Positions 35,334 through 43,744 of a stretch of DNA of 64,000 bases are shown piece by piece (positions within the stretch are counted from its first letter, which is position 1; each line of letters opens with the position of its first letter). The position numbers were made by a program, and so were the translations under genes. The stretch covers positions 124,001 to 188,000 of the forward strand of contig JAUXZS010000061.1 in the NCBI GenBank assembly GCA_030692515.1, in the 5' to 3' direction. The DNA is from Bacteroidota bacterium. Lineage in GTDB: Bacteria; Bacteroidota; Bacteroidia; B-17B0; Aurantibacillaceae. The notes under the pieces are model-generated. The model had not been told where the DNA came from and did no database searches. It saw only the letters and a program-made list of their open reading frames with translations.

Positions 35334-36617
35334 TTAAGGCGTTTCGTAATCAATTTCAAGTGTCCAGTGTCCGGCAATAGCAATACTACCTGCTAATGCA
35401 CTTAAATTGGCAAATTTCGCCAGGTAAGTGCCATTGCCCGTTGCAAGGTTTTTTACATCATCCTCTACGTACCTGAAAAAGGTTACCTGTTCAGGTCCTA
35501 ATTGAAGTTTAGAAGTAACATTCAAGTAATTACTAAATGGTCCTCCATCCCTTTGCATGGCAATATTTCCGGTATCAAAGCTGTTGGCATTAGCAGCATC
35601 TAAATTTCTTATATAACCTTCCCATGAAAGGGATGCTTGCCTTATCGTGGATCCTATCGGGATGCCTCCTACGGCAATAATTCCAAAATGGTAATCAGCT
35701 GATCCGGCAGCTAACACCTGTGAATCCGGTAAGGAATCGGATTGAAAACGTATCTGTGTTCTCATTTTTTTGCTGTTTAAAAGTGTAATCAGCTTTAAAG
35801 GGGTAACGAATTTGGTATCGTCTAAACCTGCCGTAATTTCCGCTTGTGTTGCTATTCGTGCAACTCCGGCAAGAACTGTGGTAGCTTGAACTAAGTTCCC
35901 TTGTATTACATTCCAGGAAGCCCCAACGGTTAACTCTGTCCCGCCCGGATTGTTTGCCGTGCAATAAATTACATCACGGACTTGAACATCAGTTCCTACT
36001 GCACCACCCACCTTTCCAGCAACGCTAACGGTATAAGCATCCCCTTTTAAAGCAGCCGGATAATTGGGATTGAGGGAACAATCTAATATTCCCTTATCAT
36101 CCCAAAGTCCCGTAACCTTATCGGCAACATATTGTGCGAGCTTCTGCGGAGTAACGGCTCTTTGATTGTCGGTTCCGGCATTCACTTCGGTTTGCGTTGC
36201 AATTTCAATTAGCCCCATCGAATTTTCTGAGGAAATTGGAAAGGCAATAATACCGGGAGAATAATTGTTAACGATCTGAAATGCTTGCCCGTCAAACACC
36301 AGCAAGTAAACCTTTCCGACAACAATGTCTTTTTTAGATACATCAACTAATACATCTTCAATAATTTTTTTGATTGCAATTTCACCTTGGTTGTCAACAT
36401 TTATTGTTGCACTATCTTCATTGGTAACAGAGAAAATAACATTTAATGTTAATCCAATCCGGTAGTGTGTAATTGGAGGATTAAGAGTTAAATTGTATTT
36501 GTTGGTTTCCTGACTATCGGCAATACCATGACCTCCGAGAGAATGCTCTATCGGAAAATCTCCTAATAACCTAACGTTATTGAGATTAAGGTCACTATCA
36601 TATCCACCTCCTGCCAT
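35334..36617 (-). CDS. Fibre/spike protein with ATQAEVxAG repeats (shorter paralog)
   Basis: A 427-residue protein. Residues 1-125 match the N-terminus of the next fibre protein (shared GGY-SD-NLN, GDFP-EH-LGG, LTLNP and FDG-FQ-VN positions), so this is a common virion-attachment domain. Two fibre repeats of the form IATQAEx-AGxDDxxxVTPxKL follow (EIATQTEVNAGTDNQRAVTP and RIATQAEITAGLDDTKFVTP). Between them is a shared insert (VTGLWDDKG ... NPGGTELT). The C-terminal 140 residues differ from the paralog and probably form the receptor-binding tip. Confidence 0.8.
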   Translation of the reverse strand: MAGGGYDSDLNLNNVRLLGDFPIEHSLGGHGIADSQETNKYNLTLNPPITHYRIGLTLNVIFSVTNEDSATINVDNQGEIAIKKIIEDVLVDVSKKDIVVGKVYLLVFDGQAFQIVNNYSPGIIAFPISSENSMGLIEIATQTEVNAGTDNQRAVTPQKLAQYVADKVTGLWDDKGILDCSLNPNYPAALKGDAYTVSVAGKVGGAVGTDVQVRDVIYCTANNPGGTELTVGASWNVIQGNLVQATTVLAGVARIATQAEITAGLDDTKFVTPLKLITLLNSKKMRTQIRFQSDSLPDSQVLAAGSADYHFGIIAVGGIPIGSTIRQASLSWEGYIRNLDAANANSFDTGNIAMQRDGGPFSNYLNVTSKLQLGPEQVTFFRYVEDDVKNLATGNGTYLAKFANLSALAGSIAIAGHWTLEIDYETP

Positions 36618-36632
36618 ATTCTTATCCGTTTT

Positions 36633-38336
36633 TTATGATGGTGGTTGTGTTGGATAAAACTCTATTGGGAATTTGGCAACATAAGGATTGATGTTAAAAA
36701 GCAATTCGTCATTTGCATCATAAAAACTTCCATACAAGAATACCCGGCCATTGCTGTCGATAGTGTATGAGAATTTATTAGTTGAATTAGCAATCAGTAT
36801 CCCTGAAAAACCAGCACCACCATTTACGGGTTTTGGGAAGTTTAGCACATGGGTGGCAACTGTTACAGGAACAGTATTTGGCTTAAACCGGAAATCTCTT
36901 ACAACAACAAGATTCCCGTTGATTATTGCTATCTGATTTCTTCCTGGAGTAAAATAGAAATTAGGGTTAACATTGGCGACAGGAAGTAAAAGAATAGATT
37001 CACGGTTAATGTAATTGGTCAGCCTTACCTGTAATTTAAGTGGTGTGATAATACGACTATCGTCCACTCCTGCATCCGCTTCTGCCTGAGTAGCAATTTC
37101 CGCAATACCTTTTATTATTTCAGTAGCTTGTTGCACCACAACAGCTAAGTGAGTAGCGAGTTTAAGTGGCGATACATAACGTGTATCATCGGCTCCTGCA
37201 TTTACTTCTGCCTGAGTTGCTCTTTCTGAAATACCTGCCTGAACTTCCGTAGCGATCTGTGATGCGAACCACGTAACTAATTTTAAAGGAGTGATATGTC
37301 TTAGATCATCCGCCCCTGCATTTACTTCAGCTTGTGTCGCTCTTTCTGAAATTCCCGCCTGAGCTTCCGTAGCAAGTTGAGCAGCAAACCATGTTATAAG
37401 TTTTAATGGAGTAAGAAATTTCGTATTGTTTACTCCTGCCGTAACCTCTGCCTGTGATGCAATTTGAGCAAAACCAGCAATGGATTCAGTCGCTTGAACT
37501 AAATTCGATTGAATAATATTCCATGCAAAGCCTGCTGTTTCTTTATCGCCACCGGGATTGTTCTGAGTACAATAAATAACATCCCTTACCTGTACATCGT
37601 CACCAAATAAACCTCCAATTTTACCAGCCACGCTGATCGTGTAAGCATCCCCAACTTGGCCAGCCGGATAGTTTGGATTGGTTGAAGCATTTATTAAGCC
37701 CTTATCTTCCCATAAGCCCGTGAGCTTGTCTGCAACGTATGAAGCGAGCTTTGCCGGAGTAACAAATTTCATATCGTCTTCTCCGTCATTCACTTCTGCC
37801 TGACTTGCAATCATAGAGATTCCCGGAGTGGCTTCTGTCGCTACTTTGGTTAAAAACCAATTGGTCAATTTTAAAGCAGTAATGTGTCTTTCATCGTCCA
37901 CACCGGCATTTACCTCTCCCTGTGTAGCTCTTTCTGTTACACCGGGTGCATTTTCATTTGCCAATGCTAAAGGGGAATTGTCGTCAAGGTTTACCACCTG
38001 GAATACATTTCCGTCAAAAATTAAAATGTATTGCTGGTTTGCCTTTAGGTCATTTGGCTCAACATCCACTAAATTATTATCCACTACTTTTTTAATGGAA
38101 ATATTCCCTTTGCCATTCACATTGATAAGTGAAGCTCCTGTATTTGTATTTAGAAATTTGACTTCCAACCTTTGTCCATCACGGTATTGAGATAATCCCG
38201 GATTGAGTGTAAGCACATAACCGTTTGTTCCTGTTGCAATGCCGTATCCTCCGAGTAAATGTTCGGCTGGAAAATCCCCAACGTAATTTATATCGTTGAG
38301 ATTTACATCGCTTTGATAACCTCCAATGAAACTCAT
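36633..38336 (-). CDS. Fibre/spike protein with six ATQAEVNAG repeats (longer paralog)
   Basis: A 567-residue protein with the same N-terminal attachment domain as the 35334-36617 product. It has six repeats of the [ER]xATQAEVNAGxDDxRxxTPLKL type, the unit common in phage tail-fibre shafts. The third quarter repeats are almost identical to each other, indicating recent duplication. The C-terminus (LPVANVNPNFYFTPGRNQIA onward) is a different tip domain. Two fibres with one base and two tips suggest a two-receptor or mixed-vertex arrangement. Confidence 0.82.
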   Translation of the reverse strand: MSFIGGYQSDVNLNDINYVGDFPAEHLLGGYGIATGTNGYVLTLNPGLSQYRDGQRLEVKFLNTNTGASLINVNGKGNISIKKVVDNNLVDVEPNDLKANQQYILIFDGNVFQVVNLDDNSPLALANENAPGVTERATQGEVNAGVDDERHITALKLTNWFLTKVATEATPGISMIASQAEVNDGEDDMKFVTPAKLASYVADKLTGLWEDKGLINASTNPNYPAGQVGDAYTISVAGKIGGLFGDDVQVRDVIYCTQNNPGGDKETAGFAWNIIQSNLVQATESIAGFAQIASQAEVTAGVNNTKFLTPLKLITWFAAQLATEAQAGISERATQAEVNAGADDLRHITPLKLVTWFASQIATEVQAGISERATQAEVNAGADDTRYVSPLKLATHLAVVVQQATEIIKGIAEIATQAEADAGVDDSRIITPLKLQVRLTNYINRESILLLPVANVNPNFYFTPGRNQIAIINGNLVVVRDFRFKPNTVPVTVATHVLNFPKPVNGGAGFSGILIANSTNKFSYTIDSNGRVFLYGSFYDANDELLFNINPYVAKFPIEFYPTQPPS

Positions 38337-38361
38337 ATTTAAAGTATTAGTGAGTAAAAAA

Positions 38362-38781
38362 TTATTTTAAAATGGCTAATGCCGCAAAAATGAATGTACC
38401 AGCAGCAAACAATCTTTTCTGCCATCGTTCATTCCGGTATTTCTTTTCGGATTGTTTTAAATCCGTATTTAGATTTTGGATAACTCCTTCCTGGTTGTTG
38501 ATAATGTGTTGCTGGTTACCTGTTTTCATTGTGAGTACCAGTATGGAACTATCATTAACAGCTTGCAACTGGTTTAACAGTTCTACTTCATTTTCGGTTT
38601 GAGTTAAAACAGAATCACAATAGGTACTGTTCTCCAAATGCTTTGCAATGACTTTGCTTTGCGGTATTGTAAAACAGAAAAGCGTGTCTTTATTTTGTAC
38701 CTGTACTTTCGGTATTAAACTTTGAGAAGAAACCGAAAAGCTCATCATTATTGAGAGCATCAATGGTATTAACTTTTTCAT
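38362..38781 (-). CDS. Putative lysis (spanin-type) protein, exported, coiled coil plus C-terminal helix
   Basis: A 139-residue protein with a signal peptide (ending SVSSQ), a segment DTLFCFTIPQSKVIAKHLEN, a coiled coil (about 60-110) and a C-terminal hydrophobic helix. Its first 92 bases overlap the end of the upstream gene in another frame. This overlap of an exported protein with a membrane-anchored coiled-coil partner is typical of Rz/Rz1-like spanin pairs. The role is inferred from layout only. Confidence 0.55.
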   Translation of the reverse strand: MKKLIPLMLSIMMSFSVSSQSLIPKVQVQNKDTLFCFTIPQSKVIAKHLENSTYCDSVLTQTENEVELLNQLQAVNDSSILVLTMKTGNQQHIINNQEGVIQNLNTDLKQSEKKYRNERWQKRLFAAGTFIFAALAILK

Positions 38782-39046
38782 GTTGTTTGTTTTTTAATTG
38801 AACTATGATTTGTTTGGTACTGGAAAGTTTTTCCTGAAGGCTATCGGCTTTCTCCTGAAAGGTGTGATATTTTTCATCCAGCGCCAGGGTACTTCGCTTG
38901 AGTGAATCATTCTGTGCTTCCAATCGCTTTGTGTTTTCTCCACATTCTTTTTCCCCATCCTTACAAGGGACTTTCAACTCTAAGGCTACATAAAGCGCAA
39001 AGCAGATAAATAAAAGAATAGAGGTTATGATGTTATTTCCCTTCAT
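38690..39046 (-). CDS. Putative inner-membrane spanin-like coiled-coil protein
   Basis: A 118-residue protein with an N-terminal membrane helix (IITSILLFICFALYVAL). A long coiled coil follows (LEAQNDSLKRSTLALDEKYHTFQEKADSLQEKL region) and an end containing LNNDELFGFFSKFN. This is the topology of an i-spanin. It overlaps the holin-like gene upstream by 14 bases and the second spanin candidate downstream by 92 bases, forming a compact lysis cassette. Confidence 0.58.
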   Translation of the reverse strand: MKGNNIITSILLFICFALYVALELKVPCKDGEKECGENTKRLEAQNDSLKRSTLALDEKYHTFQEKADSLQEKLSSTKQIIVQLKNKQHEKVNTIDALNNDELFGFFSKFNTESTGTK

Positions 39047-39428
39047 TTCCAGTAATTTTTTTTAGTTGTTCTTCGTCCAATAAATGTTTTGAAATGGATT
39101 CGGGGAGTGCATGTTTCGCCAACCAATAGAGCAATGCTTCCACAATGAACTTGTGAAACACCAATGCAAAAATGAAGGACTGGAACAAGTTTTCGATGTG
39201 CTGTATTTTGTATCCACGCAAAAAGTATAATCCTGTTCCGTACACAATTCCAATAATGATAACACGGTAACGTGTCCGGGTTTGTGTTCCGGTAGCTTTC
39301 TGCAAACCTTCTTTTACCTTGTAATGGTTAATACCATAACAGATAATGATAAAAGTGATGATGTACTGCCAGTCCAGGGCGGTCATGTAATTTTTAATTT
39401 GTGCGATGATCTCGGTTAGTGTTTCCAT
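39033..39428 (-). CDS. Holin-like membrane protein
   Basis: A 131-residue protein with about three predicted membrane segments (YIITFIIICYGINHY, RVIIIGIVYGTGLYFL, SFIFALVFHKFIVEALLYWL) and a charged C-terminal tail. Position directly before two spanin-like genes and near three peptidoglycan hydrolases suggests a holin. No family name recognised from sequence alone. Confidence 0.5.
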   Translation of the reverse strand: METLTEIIAQIKNYMTALDWQYIITFIIICYGINHYKVKEGLQKATGTQTRTRYRVIIIGIVYGTGLYFLRGYKIQHIENLFQSFIFALVFHKFIVEALLYWLAKHALPESISKHLLDEEQLKKITGNEGK

Positions 39429-39450
39429 TAGGGTTAATTTTAATTAGTAA

Positions 39451-39798
39451 TTATGTGCCGAAAAGAATTGCATCTACTGATTTTAAGTCGGCTCTCTCCA
39501 GTATCTTTTTTTCTTTCAGCTTTGCTACTATTGGTGCAATTTCATTTTCAGGGGCACGTAGAATTGCTTTCTCTGAATAATTTGCAAGCAGCTTTACTTC
39601 CCATAAATAGAGCTTGTCCAATTCTTCTTTGAGTGATTTTATTTGTTCTTCACTCAATTCCTTGTTCTGTTTTTTCGATTCCACTATCCAGGACTTTACC
39701 AGCTTTTTAATGAAATAATCCTTCACCTGTGAGTAAGTCAGGTAAAGTGTTCCGGCTGTTAAGGAAATTGAAAAAACGGCTATAAGTGCTTTCTTCAT
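39451..39798 (-). CDS. Small membrane-anchored protein, unknown
   Basis: A 115-residue protein with an N-terminal membrane helix (ALIAVFSISLTAGTLYLTY) and a helical, charged remainder (ELSEEQIKSLKEELDKLYLWEVKLL). The C-terminus has an APENEIAPIVAKLKEKKILERAD segment. Not recognised. It belongs to the series of single-helix proteins in this module and is spaced 3 bases from the next gene. Confidence 0.6.
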   Translation of the reverse strand: MKKALIAVFSISLTAGTLYLTYSQVKDYFIKKLVKSWIVESKKQNKELSEEQIKSLKEELDKLYLWEVKLLANYSEKAILRAPENEIAPIVAKLKEKKILERADLKSVDAILFGT

Positions 39799-39801
39799 TT
39801 A

Positions 39802-40017
39802 CTATTGTGATTTACTGGTGAACATTGATTTAATCATGTAGTAGGCAACTGTGCTTAATGTTGTTGCTCCCACAACCGCAGCAACGAACTTGAAAATGGT
39901 ATCGTTTGTGAGCGTGATTTTTACATCCGTTCTCAAGCCTTCATCTCCGAAAGTGTTATCGAGGTACTTTTTTAATAGTCCCTTTTTTTGTTCCTTATCT
40001 TGTGTTGTCTCTGCCAT
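39802..40017 (-). CDS. Small membrane protein with C-terminal helix
   Basis: A 71-residue protein with a charged N-terminal half and a C-terminal hydrophobic helix (FKFVAAVVGATTLSTVAYYMI). Gap of 3 bases from the upstream gene and 3 bases from the downstream gene. Not recognised; probably a virion membrane component. Confidence 0.6.
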   Translation of the reverse strand: MAETTQDKEQKKGLLKKYLDNTFGDEGLRTDVKITLTNDTIFKFVAAVVGATTLSTVAYYMIKSMFTSKSQ

Positions 40018-40020
40018 TGC

Positions 40021-40557
40021 TTATTTTTTAGGTGGTTCGGCTGTTCTGTACTGTGGAAGTTTTTTTGTGATATCCAGTATTTCTCCAACTTCTTCTTTGC
40101 TTAACCTGCTTTTCAGATCATCAATCAGGTTTATCTTTTCGGTGGATGTCTGGTAATACTGATAAGCAACTTGTGATACCTGTACCTGATCTTTTAATGC
40201 ACGGAACACTCCTTTGATTTTATCTTCATCATCGTCAAATACTCCCCAGGAATCACGTATGTCTTTTGCAAATGATTTTGCGCTGGCCACTGTGAGCATA
40301 TACATTGGCTTTTTTATTTTCTTACCAATGTTTTCCCAATAGCGCATATCAAAAGCATTGCTTTCAACAAGCCCAACTGAATCAGGGGCAATATCTCTTT
40401 GCAGTTCGCTGAAAAATGCAATAGCCAATCGGTCTCGCTTTTTTCTTTTGTTATTAAAAACAACAACGCCAATCCACACTCCGGCAATGGTTACAAGACC
40501 TCCGATGATGAGGACTTTTTTATTTGTCCGGGCGATATTTATAGCAGCAGCTTTCAT
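40021..40557 (-). CDS. Membrane-anchored helical protein with annexin-like repeat
   Basis: A 178-residue protein. An N-terminal membrane helix (VLIIGGLVTIAGVWIGVVVF) is followed by a basic stretch and a helical domain. Around residues 105-165 the order WGVFDDDEDKIKGVFRALKD, QVSQVAYQYYQ, INLIDDLKSRLSKEEVGEIL follows the annexin-repeat pattern (G-x-DED, exposed helices, Y-x-x-x-x-x-L-x-x-DL). This suggests lipid or structural contact at the membrane. The annexin similarity is by eye only. The ATG overlaps the upstream stop (ATGA). Confidence 0.55.
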   Translation of the reverse strand: MKAAAINIARTNKKVLIIGGLVTIAGVWIGVVVFNNKRKKRDRLAIAFFSELQRDIAPDSVGLVESNAFDMRYWENIGKKIKKPMYMLTVASAKSFAKDIRDSWGVFDDDEDKIKGVFRALKDQVQVSQVAYQYYQTSTEKINLIDDLKSRLSKEEVGEILDITKKLPQYRTAEPPKK

Positions 40558-40988
40558 TTTAATAGATTTGCCACCCTCCCTTGTGGAGTTAATGCTGCAA
40601 CATCAGATGCAGACGTGTTCTGTGACACTTTTACAATAGCATACAGGATTGCCGCTATAACCGCAGTCAATACAATAGGAACTCCGTATGTTAGCACCTG
40701 GGTAATGCCTTTGCCAAGACCCATGATGCTTCCTCCTAAGTCCGCTGCGGATGCAACGGCACTTGTAGCCAGGTTAGTAACATCAATATCCTGTTTCTTG
40801 AAAAAAGCGTTAAAGTCTGGACGGGTAGTACAAGAAGCTGTTGAGCCATTCACCTGCCATGTCTTCAACCAAATTGTTTTGGCGTTTTCAGCTCCGAATT
40901 TTTCCTCCAGCTTTTTGAAATAGCTGATCCATTCCGAACATTCGGAACTTTTCTCCGGAATAATTATGTCCTGTATGATAGTTGCCAT
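40554..40988 (-). CDS. Single-helix membrane protein, unknown
   Basis: A 144-residue protein. The soluble N-terminal half contains ECSEWISYFKKLEEKFGAEN and a Trp-rich IWLKTWQVNG segment. A glycine-rich linker and one strong membrane helix (YGVPIVLTAVIAAILYAIVKV) precede the end. It is translationally coupled to the next gene by ATGA. The N-terminal segment looks like a conserved small helical domain, but I cannot name it. Confidence 0.58.
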   Translation of the reverse strand: MATIIQDIIIPEKSSECSEWISYFKKLEEKFGAENAKTIWLKTWQVNGSTASCTTRPDFNAFFKKQDIDVTNLATSAVASAADLGGSIMGLGKGITQVLTYGVPIVLTAVIAAILYAIVKVSQNTSASDVAALTPQGRVANLLK

Positions 40989-41005
40989 CTCGTTTTATAA
41001 TGTAT

Positions 41006-41200
41006 CTATGACACCTTTAATATATTTTCGACTTCCTTTTGCATTTCCTTTGGTTGAAGGGGGGGCAGATTTTCTTTAATAAACCTTTCCAGTTGTTTAC
41101 GGATTTTCACTTCACGTTCTCTCGCTTGATTCCTGGATAGCGTTGTAAAGATTTCCCTGCCAATCCAAACTCCCGCAGCAAGTATTAATACCGTTCTCAT
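41006..41200 (-). CDS. Small membrane protein with N-terminal helix
   Basis: A 64-residue protein: a short membrane helix (VLILAAGVWIGREIF), then a basic amphipathic helix, then the PPLQPKEMQKEVENIL end. The ATG overlaps the amidase stop (ATGA), so expression is coupled. Unknown role; possibly a membrane partner of the amidase. Confidence 0.58.
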   Translation of the reverse strand: MRTVLILAAGVWIGREIFTTLSRNQAREREVKIRKQLERFIKENLPPLQPKEMQKEVENILKVS

Positions 41201-41793
41201 GCCTCTGTTTCAGTAGAATTTGTTTCTGCTGTTTCTGTTTGCAAATCTTCTTTCTTATCTGCCTTCGCTAAAGCTCCGGCAGATAAGTCTTCAACTTGCT
41301 TGTTGTAAATGTTAGCATCATCCACTCCGATAGAGCGTAGCCATTCTCCTACATTGAAACTTGGGCAGGCTTTTCCATGTGCGTTTGGAGCTTCGTTGTG
41401 TCCAAGCACTAAGATTTTTGGATGACGTTTGATGGTGTATTTTACATACACTTCAAGCGCTTCCAATTGTTCTTTGGTTCTTGTGTCCTTCGGTTTTTTA
41501 TTTTCCGTATCCATTCCACCTGCATACACGATATGACGGGAATTGCCGTTCAATCCTACAACACCGTTGCTGATTTCCCATTGATCCACAAAGTCGTCTG
41601 TGTTAAAAGGAATAACGTTTACCAAGTCTCCATTGAGATAAATCATGTCAGCATATCCGGGACGGTTCCATCCACGTCCACCGAGATGAACAGGGTTTGT
41701 ATGCCAGCGAATTATATCATCTTTTGTTACTGGTCTGCCTTCAGGTGTTGCTGTGCAATGAAGCACTAAGTAGTTTAATTTGTTATTGTTCAT
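41197..41793 (-). CDS. N-acetylmuramoyl-L-alanine amidase (T7 lysozyme/PGRP type)
   Basis: A 198-residue zinc amidase: LNYLVLHCTATPEG gives the first zinc His, and GHNEAPNAHGKACPSF the distal His and Cys ligands. GGRGWNRPGYADMIYLNG is the conserved substrate-side segment. It cleaves the bond between MurNAc and the stem peptide. No membrane helix is present, but the coupled downstream gene encodes one. A Thr/Glu-rich tail (about 175-198) is added. It is the third peptidoglycan hydrolase in the module. Confidence 0.9.
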   Translation of the reverse strand: MNNNKLNYLVLHCTATPEGRPVTKDDIIRWHTNPVHLGGRGWNRPGYADMIYLNGDLVNVIPFNTDDFVDQWEISNGVVGLNGNSRHIVYAGGMDTENKKPKDTRTKEQLEALEVYVKYTIKRHPKILVLGHNEAPNAHGKACPSFNVGEWLRSIGVDDANIYNKQVEDLSAGALAKADKKEDLQTETAETNSTETEA

Positions 41794-41821
41794 GGCTATT
41801 GATTTTTAATTGTTGATTTAT

Positions 41822-43744
41822 TTATTTATGATTTGTTGGGCTTAAAATTTCTCTGACCTCGAATTGGCGATACCATATCAGGATACTTACCGTATGCAGT
41901 CCCGGTAGCTTAAACCGCCAGTTCATTTTACCGTCAATGACGGTTCCGGCCAGCTCTGTAACTTCTGCAACATTCAGCTTGCTTTGAGGACTGGCGTACA
42001 ATTCAAATGAGATGGGTTTACTTTTTATTGAACCAGTAGGGGTGAACTTGTTTACACGAAAGCTGTTTAAACGTTCTAATCCGGTTACAACAAATTTTGC
42101 ATGTTGAATAACTGCCGGATTACTTTGCAGATCCTCCCGCATTTCAGCATAATCCGAATTAATGGAAATAGTGCTGCTTACTTGCAGATAACCAATAACA
42201 TTAATAGTGTTATTGCTGGTATCGGAAACGTATATTGAATTATTGAAACTGTTGAAAGCTCCACCGATGTTTTGTTCACCGAAACTTAAACCATCAATTT
42301 TGCTATTGTCCGGACGAATGATTGTGAAGGTATTGTCCTCACGGTTCTGCACGTATAAAAAGCCATTGTAAGAATCAAAAAAACTATTATATGGTTTGTT
42401 GCCTGTGACAATACTTCCAACAATTGTATGCGTAAGCGAATTTATTTGATAGACAAAATTGTTATCGGTAGCTACTGCATACATACTGTTGTTAGCGGGA
42501 TTGTATGTTACAGATACAGGGCGTTGACCAACTGCCGGAATTGTGGTTACAAGTGCATTGGTACTATCATAAACAGTAATGCTGTTCGCAAGTGAATTGG
42601 CGACATAGATGTCTCCGCTTATCGGATCAACTCCCACACCGATAGGATCCTGTCCAGTTGGAAGTGGAGAAATAAGAATTTCTGTTAAGGCTTCAGCATC
42701 AATAACACTTAAATTATCGCTGGCGAGGTTAGCCACATACACAAGAAGGTTTACAGGATTAAAAGCAACTGCAACAGGTCGTATGCCCACAGGTATAATA
42801 GCTGTTACGTTTAATGCTAAATCAATAACAGCAAGTGTATTTGCAACTGAGCAAACCACATACACAAAGCCGTATTTACTGCTTGTGCTTTTTGTGTTTA
42901 CGGCAAGTGCCACCGGTGATGTGAAACCTGGAAAGGTTGGTTGGAGTTGGATAACTTTCACTACCTGGTTACCGGAATCCAAAACGGTTATAGTGCCGCT
43001 TAATTGATTGGCAATATATACCAATTGATTTGCAGGATTAACTACAATGCCCTGCGGATGCACTCCGGCAGGGGTACTGATTTGTGCAACGATGGTGTGA
43101 TCCTGAACATCCCCCGGAGCTGGAGGACTAACGCCAACGGATTGATTTGCACCCCACAATACTACTTCTTTTTCTTCGGTAGATTTGTTTTGAACAGTTA
43201 CCTGTGCTTTAGGAAAGGCACGGAATATATCTGAATAAGGATTAACGGAAAATGGAGTTACTTCACGAGGTTTCCATCTACTCATCATTGCTTTGTAAAC
43301 TGCCTTGCTGAAATCTGTTGGAAAAGGTTTTTTCTTTTTCCTTTTTGCCGGATCATCATTCGACACATTTATAACACCTTGATGAGTTCCGAAGCGTTTT
43401 AAATCTTTCTCGTATTTTTCGTTGTATCGTTCATTAGTTGGCTTGGCTGGTCTTTTAAGTGGTAAAACTTCCTTGAAACGTTTGTTAGGAATTGCATCGT
43501 CCGCAACATCAATTACTTTGATGCGTGTTCCGAAACGTTTTAAATCTTTTTCGTAGCTCTCACTTTTTTTATCCAGGTTAAGTACTGTACGAAGGTTTTT
43601 ATTTGCTTCTTCAAAAAAACTATCTTCCGTTTCGCCATAGGTTTTGCTCACAAAGTTTTCCTCACCGGATTTTTTCTTTTCAGAAAAAATCTTTTTGAGG
43701 CTTTGCGCCAAACCGTTAATACCTATGTTCCGACTACCTTTCAT
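41822..43744 (-). CDS. Candidate large capsid protein: jelly-roll-like domain with inserted seven-repeat beta-propeller
   Basis: A 640-residue protein. Residues 1-140 are charged and hold two copies of YEKDLKRFGT (64-73, 111-120). Residues 181-201 align without gaps to residues 78-98 of the 284-residue protein at 47675-48529 (shared T, N, S, E, G, N and FGGN/WGAN). Residues 532-554 align without gaps to its residues 115-137 (shared E-R-E, NP, IQ, K, V). Between the two segments, residues about 220-520 contain seven YVTN/YncE-type repeats (phrases such as LVYIANQLSGTITVLD, LVYVANLASDNLSVID). I read it as a capsid-type beta domain with a propeller tower, possibly receptor-binding. Confidence 0.7.
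   Translation of the reverse strand: MKGSRNIGINGLAQSLKKIFSEKKKSGEENFVSKTYGETEDSFFEEANKNLRTVLNLDKKSESYEKDLKRFGTRIKVIDVADDAIPNKRFKEVLPLKRPAKPTNERYNEKYEKDLKRFGTHQGVINVSNDDPAKRKKKKPFPTDFSKAVYKAMMSRWKPREVTPFSVNPYSDIFRAFPKAQVTVQNKSTEEKEVVLWGANQSVGVSPPAPGDVQDHTIVAQISTPAGVHPQGIVVNPANQLVYIANQLSGTITVLDSGNQVVKVIQLQPTFPGFTSPVALAVNTKSTSSKYGFVYVVCSVANTLAVIDLALNVTAIIPVGIRPVAVAFNPVNLLVYVANLASDNLSVIDAEALTEILISPLPTGQDPIGVGVDPISGDIYVANSLANSITVYDSTNALVTTIPAVGQRPVSVTYNPANNSMYAVATDNNFVYQINSLTHTIVGSIVTGNKPYNSFFDSYNGFLYVQNREDNTFTIIRPDNSKIDGLSFGEQNIGGAFNSFNNSIYVSDTSNNTINVIGYLQVSSTISINSDYAEMREDLQSNPAVIQHAKFVVTGLERLNSFRVNKFTPTGSIKSKPISFELYASPQSKLNVAEVTELAGTVIDGKMNWRFKLPGLHTVSILIWYRQFEVREILSPTNHK

Noticed and set aside
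36633-38336. CRISPR-like periodicity in the fibre gene
   Set aside because: The repeats are in-frame protein repeats of about 23 residues within a coding region, without spacers of uniform length.
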